A stretch of DNA of 23,858 nt from Pseudomonadota bacterium (GTDB lineage Bacteria; Pseudomonadota; Alphaproteobacteria; Rhizobiales; Devosiaceae), in NCBI GenBank assembly GCA_023388175.1, contig JAEWGT010000010.1, positions 1-23,858 on the forward strand, read 5' to 3'. The notes under the pieces were generated by a model that was not told where the DNA came from, made no database searches, and worked only from the letters and a program-made list of their open reading frames with translations. Both the position numbers and the translations under genes were made by a program. Below, in pieces: positions 6,866 to 14,349 of the stretch; position 1 is the first letter of the stretch, and the number at the start of each line of letters is the position of its first letter.

Positions 6866-8987
6866 GATTGACCATGGCCGGACGGATATCGAACCGTCCG
6901 GCTTGTGGGTTCCAGTGCAGCCAGTGGACGCCGCCAGTGGCCAACTGCGCCGGTCCGATCACTGGGCCTGCCGCAAAGCAGGAGCCGGGCGGGTAGATCC
7001 GCGCAATCAGCAGGTCATGGCGTCCACAATCTTCCGCAAAGGCGGCTGCGTTGCGAACAATGGCGATCGAATAATCCCCGGGCTCCACAATACATGCGAG
7101 ACTATCGCAGACAGCACCGGAATGGGTCGGCCCGATCTCGGTCTGGTAATGCCGGCTCCAGACATTGACGGCGAAACTGCCGGTTCTGCCGCTGACGAGC
7201 GCCAAGCTCTCTCCATCGCGCACCGCCACAGCCTGCGTGGTATCGGCGATGAGGATGTCGGGGCGCGGCTCCAGTCCGAATAAAAATACGGCCGGTACCA
7301 GCAAAGCCGGCCCGACCAGCCGCCAGCGGTTTTCCAGAAAGCCGAACCAGGCCAAAGCCGCAAGCCCGCCGACCAGCGCCCAACCGGCAATCAGCGGGTT
7401 ACCGGTCAGGCCCTCGCTCCAGCCCGCCACGAGTTCAGCGACCCAAAGCATGCCCTCGATGCCCCAGCCCATGATCTGGAAACAGACGCCATCGAGCCCC
7501 AGAGGCATGACCAGCATGGCCACAACGCCTGCCCACATGATCAGCCCGACGAAAGGTAGCGCCATCACATTGCCCAACACGCTCAGTGGGGCAGTCTGCT
7601 GAAAGTGGTAAGCGGAGAAAAGCAGCGTGGCCAATCCCGCAATGAAGCTGGTCCATGCCGTCGCCGCCACCAGACGCCACAGACGCTCCAATTTCGTATT
7701 GGCCGTCTCGAATGGCCGCGGCATTTCGTAAATGCCAATCAATCCGATCACCGCCGCGAAAGACAATTGAAAGCTGGGGCGAAATACGCTTGCTGGATCG
7801 ATGACGATAATCAGCAGCGCCGCGATGGCGACATTGCGCATGGTGAGCGCGCGCCGGCCCGCCAGCACGGCACCAAAGATCAGCGCCAGCATCAGGGTGG
7901 AGCGAAAGGCCGGCACATTGTCCACTCCTCCGGCCAGCAGCAGATAAAGAAAGGCTGAGACAATCCCGACTATCGCGGCAATCTGCTTGATCGGCCAGGC
8001 GACCAGGACCGGAATGCAGACCAGCAGCAGCCGCACGAGCCAATAAATGCCGCCGGCGACAATCGAAAGATGCAAGCCGGAAATCGAATAGATATGCGCC
8101 AGTCCCGAGGCCGCCATGACATCACGGGTCTCGTCGGAAATATCGCTCTGGTCGCCCATGACCATGGATTTGCCGATGGCGGCGCTCGGTCCCTGCAAGG
8201 CCAGATCTATACGCGCAGCGATGAAGCTGCGCAGGCCCTGAACCTGCCGGGCGAGATCCGTATCGCTGCCTTGCGCAATGCGCTGGATTGCGCCGGTCGC
8301 ATTGCCATAGGCTCCCACCCCGATGAAGTAGGAATGAAACTGCCCATCATGTGAACCCGGCAGAACCGGGCCGGGCACAGGCGCCAGCCTGAGCGCCGCG
8401 CGAAGCCGGTCGCCGGGGCGCAGTTCCGGTTCGGCAGGCAGGGATAACCGCGCCCGTCTGATGTCGAGACGACGTGCGCCATCCTGTGGCAGCAACTGCG
8501 AGACAATCACCCGGCGCTGGCTTTCATCGGCGGACAGGACCTCGTCCACATGTGCCTCGTAGAGTCCATAGGCTGGAAAGGCGAGCATCGGGGTGCCGAA
8601 AAGGGTGGCATGAATGGGCAGGAGGCAGAATCCAAACCACAGTGCAGCCAACTGCACCCCGACGCGCACCATGCCCAGCGATTGACCAAGCGCTGCGGCC
8701 AGCAACAGGAGCGCCGCTGCCACAGCGCCCCCTGCCTGAAAGATAATTCCGGGTTCATGCGGAAGAATGAAATAGACTATGAGCCCGGCGATCAGACTGA
8801 AGGGCAGCAGGACGAAAAGCCGCCGATTTTCGGCGGCCTGCGCAAACGAAGCGGCAAGGCTGCTGGCGATAGCCTGGAGCCAACGCGACTGGCTGGCATG
8901 CGGCGGCCAATGCCGCCGAGCGGCCTCGTCACTTCTGGTTCCCCACGCCTCGTGCCCCGCCACCACGCCCCCAACCCTTGCGCTCAA
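6834..8987 (-). CDS. comEC: ComEC/Rec2 family DNA-uptake channel protein
   Basis: The 717-residue protein is a polytopic membrane protein of the ComEC/Rec2 family, which forms the inner-membrane channel for transforming DNA. Hydrophobic segments begin near residue 58. A DUF4131-like extracytoplasmic region precedes the Competence domain with its hallmark AASGLAHIYSISGLHLSIVAG (starting about 292). More membrane spans follow to about residue 560. The C-terminal 150 residues show no metallo-beta-lactamase HxHxDH motif, a shortened form I associate with rhizobial homologues. The TTG at 8987 gives the longest frame; GTG codons about 8 residues later are alternatives, so the exact start is unsure. 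It diverges from gltX 51 bases away and overlaps the beta-galactosidase gene at its 3' end. Confidence 0.88.
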   Translation of the reverse strand: MSARVGGVVAGHEAWGTRSDEAARRHWPPHASQSRWLQAIASSLAASFAQAAENRRLFVLLPFSLIAGLIVYFILPHEPGIIFQAGGAVAAALLLLAAALGQSLGMVRVGVQLAALWFGFCLLPIHATLFGTPMLAFPAYGLYEAHVDEVLSADESQRRVIVSQLLPQDGARRLDIRRARLSLPAEPELRPGDRLRAALRLAPVPGPVLPGSHDGQFHSYFIGVGAYGNATGAIQRIAQGSDTDLARQVQGLRSFIAARIDLALQGPSAAIGKSMVMGDQSDISDETRDVMAASGLAHIYSISGLHLSIVAGGIYWLVRLLLVCIPVLVAWPIKQIAAIVGIVSAFLYLLLAGGVDNVPAFRSTLMLALIFGAVLAGRRALTMRNVAIAALLIIVIDPASVFRPSFQLSFAAVIGLIGIYEMPRPFETANTKLERLWRLVAATAWTSFIAGLATLLFSAYHFQQTAPLSVLGNVMALPFVGLIMWAGVVAMLVMPLGLDGVCFQIMGWGIEGMLWVAELVAGWSEGLTGNPLIAGWALVGGLAALAWFGFLENRWRLVGPALLVPAVFLFGLEPRPDILIADTTQAVAVRDGESLALVSGRTGSFAVNVWSRHYQTEIGPTHSGAVCDSLACIVEPGDYSIAIVRNAAAFAEDCGRHDLLIARIYPPGSCFAAGPVIGPAQLATGGVHWLHWNPQAGRFDIRPAMVNLNRAWRVERR
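6877..6902 (+). terminator. GC-rich stem-loop after the beta-galactosidase gene, inside comEC
   Basis: A perfect 9-base-pair stem (arms 6877-6885 and 6894-6902, 8-base loop) starts 12 bases after the beta-galactosidase stop. It is followed by TTGTGGGTT, so the T-run is poor. It may end or protect the 3' end of the operon transcript. It lies within the opposing 3' coding part of comEC, so the palindrome could also be chance coding sequence. Confidence 0.45.
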
Positions 8988-9038
8988 GCGGGCCTATGCT
9001 ACACACGGCCCGCAATTCCTCAAAATGTCTCGGTTGCC

Positions 9039-10463
9039 ATGTCCCAGGTCGTTACCCGTTTCGCCCCTTCGCCCACCGGCTATCTGCATATCGGCGGTGC
9101 CCGCACGGCGCTGTTCTCCTGGGCCTATGCCCAGAACAAGGGCGGCAAGATGCTGCTGCGCATCGAGGATACGGACCGCGAACGTTCCACCGAAGCGGCC
9201 GTCACCGCGCTCATCGATGGGTTGAAATGGCTGGGTCTGGATTGGGATGGCGAGCCGATAAGCCAGTTTGGCCGCGCTGCGCGCCACGCCGAAGTTGCCC
9301 ATGAGCTGGTGAAAAAAGGGCACGCCTATTATTGCTACTGCTCGCCGCAGGAATTGGACCAAATGCGCGAGGAGGCCCGCGCAGCCGGCAAGCCGCCGCG
9401 CTATAATGGCTACTGGCGCGATCGCGACCCGTCTGAGGCGCCCGAGGGCATCAACCCGGTTATTCGCGTCAAGGCCCCGCTCACCGGCGAAATCGTCGTG
9501 CATGACCACGTGCAGGGCGACGTTGTGTTCAAGAGCGAGAACCTGGACGACTTCATCATCCTGCGCTCAGATGGCACGCCGACCTATATGCACGCCGTGG
9601 TGGTGGACGATCACGACATGGGCGTCACCCATATCATCCGCGGCGACGACCACTTGACCAATGCGGCCCGCCAGATCGTCATCTACAATGCAATGGGGTG
9701 GACGGTGCCGGACATGGCCCATATTCCACTCATCCATGGTCCGGACGGCGCCAAGCTCTCCAAGCGCCATGGCGCACTGGGCGTCGAGGCCTATCGACAG
9801 ATGGGCTACCTGCCCGAGGCGCTGCGCAACTATCTCGCCCGTCTGGGCTGGAGCCATGGGGACGACGAGATTTTCTCCACCGATCAGATGGTCGAGTGGT
9901 TCAGCCTAGAAGCTCTCAACAAGGGCGCGGCGCGCTTCGACTTCGTGAAGCTCGAGAATATCAACGGCCATTATATCCGCGAGGCCGACCCGAGCTATCT
10001 CTACAATGTCATGGTCGAGACCGCCAAAGAGGTGGGTCGCGAGGACGACGTCAAAGGGCTCATGGCGAACCACAATACGGTCCTCGCCGCTCTGCCCGAG
10101 TTGCAACCGCGCGCCAAGACCGTTCTGGAACTGATTGATCTCGCTCAGTTCATCTATGCCCTGCGTCCCATACAGCCCGATGCCGCTGCTGCGGCGCTTC
10201 TGACCGATGACAGCCGCGCTGTCCTGTCCAGCATTGCCGATACGTTAGGGGGCCTTGCCGAATGGTCAGTGCCTGCCATCGACGCGGTGATGCGCCAGCT
10301 CGCTGAAGAAAAGGGCCTCAAGCTCGGCAAACTGGCCCAGCCTTTGCGCGCTGCACTCACCGGACGCACCGTATCTCCGGGCATTTTCGAGGTCATGGTG
10401 CTGATTGGCCGAGAGGAAAGCATGGCTCGACTCGGCGACCAGACCGGCGGCATATCCGCCTGA
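9039..10463 (+). CDS. gltX: Glutamate--tRNA ligase
   Basis: The 474-residue protein is a class I glutamyl-tRNA synthetase, which charges tRNA(Glu) and, in many alphaproteobacteria lacking GlnRS, also tRNA(Gln). The start RFAPSPTGYLHIGGARTA carries the HIGH-type motif (17-20), and KLSKRHG (239-245) is the KMSKS-type motif. A CYC (99-101) sits where the family may bind zinc. The ATG at 9039 is chosen because it begins the conserved N-terminus; the frame is open back to 8550, but that part lies opposite comEC. The ribosome site is weak. TATGCT at 8995-9000 resembles a -10 box, but I see no matching -35. The gene is followed by gltA on the same strand after 174 bases. Confidence 0.96.
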   Translation: MSQVVTRFAPSPTGYLHIGGARTALFSWAYAQNKGGKMLLRIEDTDRERSTEAAVTALIDGLKWLGLDWDGEPISQFGRAARHAEVAHELVKKGHAYYCYCSPQELDQMREEARAAGKPPRYNGYWRDRDPSEAPEGINPVIRVKAPLTGEIVVHDHVQGDVVFKSENLDDFIILRSDGTPTYMHAVVVDDHDMGVTHIIRGDDHLTNAARQIVIYNAMGWTVPDMAHIPLIHGPDGAKLSKRHGALGVEAYRQMGYLPEALRNYLARLGWSHGDDEIFSTDQMVEWFSLEALNKGAARFDFVKLENINGHYIREADPSYLYNVMVETAKEVGREDDVKGLMANHNTVLAALPELQPRAKTVLELIDLAQFIYALRPIQPDAAAAALLTDDSRAVLSSIADTLGGLAEWSVPAIDAVMRQLAEEKGLKLGKLAQPLRAALTGRTVSPGIFEVMVLIGREESMARLGDQTGGISA

Positions 10464-10637
10464 TGATCACCGTCACGGTGTCGTCAGTTGGATAAGTCAT
10501 ACTTACCTATTAGTTGCCTGCCGCAGGCAAGACCTGATACCTCTGCACGACAAATCGGCGCTTCCAAGGCGCCGCCCTTCGCGCCGTTGGAATCGCTGTT
10601 GCTTTGGCGGGTGCGCAGGTGAAACGAGGAGAGCTCA
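10464..10637 (+). promoter_or_regulatory. gltX-gltA spacer and gltA leader with two stem-loops
   Basis: The 174-base spacer starts GC-poor (about 10490-10515), a likely promoter area, though no well-spaced -35/-10 pair is clear. A perfect palindrome TTGCCTG-CCG-CAGGCAA lies at 10514-10530. A second stem at 10564-10590 pairs CCAAGGCGC with GCGCCGTTGG with one bulge. Neither has a T-run, so they look more like leader structures or a protein site than terminators. A strong GAGGAGA ribosome site precedes the gltA ATG. Confidence 0.35.
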
Positions 10638-11927
10638 ATGACCGATAAAGTCGCCAAACTCGTCATCGGAGACCAGACCCACGAATTCCCGATATTGAGT
10701 GGAACCGTTGGCCCGGACGTGATGGATATCCGATCGCTCTACGCCAAGACGGGCCTGTTTACCTATGACCCTGGCTTCACGTCCACGGCGGCCTGCGACA
10801 GCGCCATCACCTATATCGACGGCGACAAGGGCGAGCTCCTCTATCGCGGTTACCCGATCGAGCAATTGGCCGAAAAATCCAATTATCTCGAAGTCTGCTA
10901 CCTGCTGCTCTATGGCGAGTTGCCGAGCAAGACCCAGTTTGCCGAATTCGAGCAGCTGGTGACGCGCCACACCATGGTGCATGAACAGATGCACTATTTC
11001 TACCGTGGCTTCCGCCGTGACGCCCATCCCATGGCGATCATGACCGGCGTGGTTGGCGCCATGGCTGCCTTCTATCATGACTCGACCGACGTCAATGATC
11101 CGCAGCAGCGCGAGATCGCATCGATCCGTATGATCGCCAAGATGCCGACCATTGCTGCGATGGCTTACAAATACTCGGTGGGCCAGCCCTTTGTTTACCC
11201 GCGCAACGACCTCGATTACGCATCCAACTTCCTGCATATGTGCTTCTCGGTGCCTGCCGAGGAATACAAGGTCGACCCCAAAATTGCCCGCGCCATGGAC
11301 CTGATTTTCACGCTCCATGCCGATCACGAGCAGAATGCTTCGACCTCCACGGTGCGTCTCTCTGGTTCGTCCGACGCCAATCCCTTCGCCTGCATCGCAG
11401 CTGGCGTGGCCTGTCTTTGGGGCCCCGCGCATGGCGGCGCCAACGAGGCCTGCCTCAATATGTTGCGCGAAATCGGTAGCGTCGATCGCATCCCCGAATT
11501 CATCGAGCGTGCCAAGGACAAGAACGACCCGTTCCGCCTGATGGGCTTCGGGCACCGCGTGTACAAGAATTTCGATCCGCGCGCCAAGGTGATGCAGCAG
11601 ACTGCCAAGGAAGTCTTGGCCATCCTGGGCGTCGAGAACAATCCGACCCTTCAGGTCGCCCAGGAACTCGAACGCATCGCGCTCGAAGACCAGTACTTCA
11701 TCGACCGGAAGCTCTATCCGAACGTCGATTTCTATTCGGGCGTGATCCTGGATGCCATCGGCTTCCCGACCTCGATGTTCACGGTGCTGTTTGCCGTCGC
11801 CCGTACCACCGGCTGGATCAGCCAGTGGAAGGAAATGATCGGTGACCCGCAGAAGAAGATCGGTCGCCCACGTCAGCTCTACAATGGCTCGGTCGCTCGG
11901 GACTATTCGCCGATCGGTTCGCGCTAG
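10638..11927 (+). CDS. gltA: Citrate synthase (type II)
   Basis: The 429-residue protein is a Gram-negative type II (hexameric) citrate synthase, which condenses oxaloacetate with acetyl-CoA to start the TCA cycle. Catalytic residues are His265 (WGPAHGGANEACL), His306 (GFGHRVYKNFDPRAK) and Asp364 (NVDFYSGVIL). The small N-terminal beta domain typical of this type (1-60) is present and the length is normal. The ATG at 10638 has a GAGGAGA ribosome site 8 bases upstream. The stop codon overlaps that of lpxB on the other strand, and the probable terminator is about 80 bases further on, inside lpxB. Confidence 0.97.
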   Translation: MTDKVAKLVIGDQTHEFPILSGTVGPDVMDIRSLYAKTGLFTYDPGFTSTAACDSAITYIDGDKGELLYRGYPIEQLAEKSNYLEVCYLLLYGELPSKTQFAEFEQLVTRHTMVHEQMHYFYRGFRRDAHPMAIMTGVVGAMAAFYHDSTDVNDPQQREIASIRMIAKMPTIAAMAYKYSVGQPFVYPRNDLDYASNFLHMCFSVPAEEYKVDPKIARAMDLIFTLHADHEQNASTSTVRLSGSSDANPFACIAAGVACLWGPAHGGANEACLNMLREIGSVDRIPEFIERAKDKNDPFRLMGFGHRVYKNFDPRAKVMQQTAKEVLAILGVENNPTLQVAQELERIALEDQYFIDRKLYPNVDFYSGVILDAIGFPTSMFTVLFAVARTTGWISQWKEMIGDPQKKIGRPRQLYNGSVARDYSPIGSR

Positions 11928-13051
11928 GTCCGCCAGATAGCCAGGACCCGCTCAGCCGGATCCTGGCGTCCATTCGGCTGCTGGCCGGCCTCCATCAGTC
12001 CTGCAAGCTCGCCAAAGGCATCGACCTGATCCTGGCGAGCTTTTTTGTTGCCCAGCAATGCCAGCGCTTCGGGCAAAATGTCCTCGGCAAGCAGTGGCGC
12101 AGCGACAAATTCCGGTACGGCGCGGCGGTTGAGGATGATGTTGGGCAGGGAAACCTGCGGCCTGCCCAGTCTATCGAAAATGCGGGCCTGCGGGCCATCC
12201 ATGGCGTAAAGTACAACCATGGGCATGCGGGCAAGAGCCAGCTCGAGAGTGACGGTGCCGGAAACACAGATGGCAGCCAGCGCCTTGCCATAAAGGCCCC
12301 GGCGATCATCGCGCCGATCAATCACGGTCACAGAAACCGGCCAGCCAGATAGCTCGCCCTCCAGCCTGCGCCGCAGTTTTGGCAAGGTGGGGATCACCAG
12401 TTCTGTAACATTGGTCAATCCGGCAAGGTAAGGCGCGATCGCCTTCAGCACCGGCAGGTGTCGCCGCAACTCTCCCTCCCGGCTGCCGGGGAGCAAAAGC
12501 AGGGGCCCGGCGTCGCGAGCTTCTGTCGTATGCACTTGCTCACCAAGTGCAGGATGGCCCACATAATAGGTCGGCGGACCACCAAGGCGTCCCATGACCT
12601 CAGGCTCGAATGGCAGAACCGCGAGCACCGCGTCGAAGAGCGGCTTCAGCTTGGTCGCACGTCCGGGATTGCGAGCCCAGACCGATGGCGCAACATAAAG
12701 AACCAGTTTGCCCCTATAGCCGCGCTTGCGCAGGCGCCGGGCCAGCAGCTTGGAGAAATCCTGGGAATCGACCAGCACCACCACGTCCGGCTGACCAGCG
12801 AGGATCAAGCGGGCAGTCTGTTCCAGTCGCCAAAGCAAACGCGGCAAGTTGAGAATGACGTCGGTAACACCCATGACCGCAAGGTCGCTCATGGGATAGA
12901 GCGATGCCAGCCCCTGCCCTGCAAGTTCATCGCCGCCAATGCCCGAAAGATCCAGCGACACATGCTGACGCAGCCGCATGACCAGGTCTGCGGCGATGCG
13001 ATCCCCGGATGGCTCGCCAGCCAGAATGAAAAGGCGCAGTGGCTCAGCCAT
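11924..13051 (-). CDS. lpxB: Lipid-A-disaccharide synthase
   Basis: The 375-residue protein is a GT19 glycosyltransferase. It joins 2,3-diacylglucosamine-1-phosphate (lipid X) to UDP-2,3-diacylglucosamine at the inner face of the cytoplasmic membrane, making the lipid A disaccharide. Visible family features are FILAGEPSGDRIAADL (8-23), APSVWARNPGR (120-130), LPGSREGELRRHLP (186-199), SGTVTLELALARMPMVVLY (about 263-281) and SLPNIILNRRAVPEF (about 300-314). The ATG at 13051 has an AGGAG site 5-6 bases upstream. It follows lpxA by only 15 bases, so lpxI is absent from its usual place. It is the last gene of the minus-strand envelope run, and its stop overlaps that of gltA. Confidence 0.95.
   Translation of the reverse strand: MAEPLRLFILAGEPSGDRIAADLVMRLRQHVSLDLSGIGGDELAGQGLASLYPMSDLAVMGVTDVILNLPRLLWRLEQTARLILAGQPDVVVLVDSQDFSKLLARRLRKRGYRGKLVLYVAPSVWARNPGRATKLKPLFDAVLAVLPFEPEVMGRLGGPPTYYVGHPALGEQVHTTEARDAGPLLLLPGSREGELRRHLPVLKAIAPYLAGLTNVTELVIPTLPKLRRRLEGELSGWPVSVTVIDRRDDRRGLYGKALAAICVSGTVTLELALARMPMVVLYAMDGPQARIFDRLGRPQVSLPNIILNRRAVPEFVAAPLLAEDILPEALALLGNKKARQDQVDAFGELAGLMEAGQQPNGRQDPAERVLAIWRT
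12005..12046 (+). terminator. Intrinsic terminator for gltA, located inside lpxB
   Basis: On the plus strand a perfect 10-base-pair stem (arms 12005-12014 and 12033-12042, 18-base loop) runs straight into six T residues (12041-12046). It begins 78 bases after the gltA stop. Its sequence is at the same time codons of the lpxB 3' end on the other strand (around NKKARQDQVDAFGELAG). Stem perfection plus T-run makes terminator function for gltA likely. Confidence 0.75.
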
Positions 13052-13066
13052 CTCCGCTCCTGAGGC

Positions 13067-13876
13067 TTACTCGCTTTCGTGCCCGCTGCGGGGCATGAGA
13101 ATGGGCCGACCCGAGGCCTGGCTGATGAAGCTGACAACATCCTGAACGAGCGTATCATTCCTGAACAGCTCGGCGGCATCCTCTACCCGCTCGATCAGGG
13201 TTCCTTCGCTGGCGAAAATCTGCCGATAGGCAGCACGCAGGCGGTGAATGGTCTCGCGTTCGAACTTGTGGCGCTTGAGACCAACGAGGTTGAGACCAGT
13301 CAGCGCCGCTCTGTTCCCCACGGCCATGCCATAGGGAATGACATCGCCATCGACCATGGATTGCGCCCCGATAAAGGCATAGGCGCCGATACGCGTGAAT
13401 TGATGGATGACGCAGGTACCGCCGAAAATGACATTGTCACCAACCTGCACGTGGCCGGCAATGCCGACATAATTCGCCATGACCACATTGTTGCCGATGA
13501 TGGCATCATGGGCAATGTGGGCGCAGGCCATGATCAGGCAGTCATTGCCGATCCGTGTGACCATCCCACCACCTTCGGTGCCCGGATTGATGGTGACAGA
13601 TTCGCGAATGGTACAGCGTTCGCCGATTTCGATCCGTGATTCCTCGCCGTGATATTTGCGATCCTGAGGAATATTGCTGATCGAGGCGAAGGGGAAAATC
13701 GTGCTATCCCTGCCGACGCTGGTATGCCCTTCGATGACGACATGCGATTTAAGCTCGACATTGTCAGCCAGCGAAACGTCAGCACCCACGATGCAATAAG
13801 GGCCAATCTTCACCCCGCTGCCAATCCGGGCACCCTCGGCCACAATAGCCGTAGGATGGATGGTGGCATCACTCAC
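13067..13876 (-). CDS. lpxA: Acyl-ACP--UDP-N-acetylglucosamine O-acyltransferase
   Basis: The 269-residue protein catalyses the first step of lipid A synthesis, transfer of a 3-hydroxyacyl chain from ACP to O3 of UDP-GlcNAc in the cytoplasm. Residues 1-190 form the left-handed beta-helix of hexapeptide repeats (for example GARIGSGVKIGPYCIVGADV), followed by the helical C-terminal domain. The catalytic base is His123 in ACAHIAHD, with the companion His158 in VIHQF. The segment IPQDRKYHGE (69-78) matches the family's nucleotide/acyl site region. Its start overlaps the fabZ stop by 4 bases (13873-13876), pointing to translational coupling within lpxD-fabZ-lpxA-lpxB. Confidence 0.96.
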   Translation of the reverse strand: MSDATIHPTAIVAEGARIGSGVKIGPYCIVGADVSLADNVELKSHVVIEGHTSVGRDSTIFPFASISNIPQDRKYHGEESRIEIGERCTIRESVTINPGTEGGGMVTRIGNDCLIMACAHIAHDAIIGNNVVMANYVGIAGHVQVGDNVIFGGTCVIHQFTRIGAYAFIGAQSMVDGDVIPYGMAVGNRAALTGLNLVGLKRHKFERETIHRLRAAYRQIFASEGTLIERVEDAAELFRNDTLVQDVVSFISQASGRPILMPRSGHESE

Positions 13877-14349
13877 GAATCGGCACTCACGATCATCGCC
13901 GTGATTTCGGCTTCCGCCACGACCGAGCCATTGACCTTGGCCTCGGCCTTGTAGCGGCCGACATTGCGTCTGCGGTGCATCTTGGAAATGTGGAATTCGA
14001 GCGTATCACCCGGGCCGGCTGGCTTGCGGAACCGCGCATTGTCCACGCCGAGCATGAGCACGATCTTCTTGCCGCCGACATTGGCGTCATGCTTGATGAC
14101 GATAGCGCCGGCTGTCTGCGCCATGCCTTCAATTATCAGAACGCCCGGGAAAATCGGATTGCCCGGAAAGTGGCCAAGAAAAATCGGCTCGTTGAAGGTG
14201 ACATTCTTGATGCCGACCGCGGATTCGTCGCCGTTGATATCGACGATCCGGTCGATCATCAGGAACGGATAACGGTGGGGCAAGGCCTCCAGAATCTCGG
14301 CAATGCTCATCGCATCAAGTTCTGTGGCACTGGTGACGGTGTCGTTCAT
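13873..14349 (-). CDS. fabZ: 3-hydroxyacyl-ACP dehydratase FabZ
   Basis: The 158-residue hot-dog-fold protein dehydrates 3-hydroxyacyl-ACP in fatty acid synthesis. It thereby competes with LpxA and LpxD for the same hydroxyacyl-ACP pool, which explains its place between them. The catalytic pair is His60 (FLGHFPGNPIFPG) and Glu74 (IIEGMAQ). LPHRYPFLMIDR (23-34) is the family N-terminal motif. About 15 residues precede the usual core. The gene overlaps lpxD and lpxA by 4 bases on each side, so it should be translated with them. Confidence 0.97.
   Translation of the reverse strand: MNDTVTSATELDAMSIAEILEALPHRYPFLMIDRIVDINGDESAVGIKNVTFNEPIFLGHFPGNPIFPGVLIIEGMAQTAGAIVIKHDANVGGKKIVLMLGVDNARFRKPAGPGDTLEFHISKMHRRRNVGRYKAEAKVNGSVVAEAEITAMIVSADS

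Noticed and set aside
8550..9038. N-terminal extension of the gltX frame
   Set aside because: Lies opposite comEC; the family N-terminus (RFAPSPTG) begins right at the ATG at 9039.
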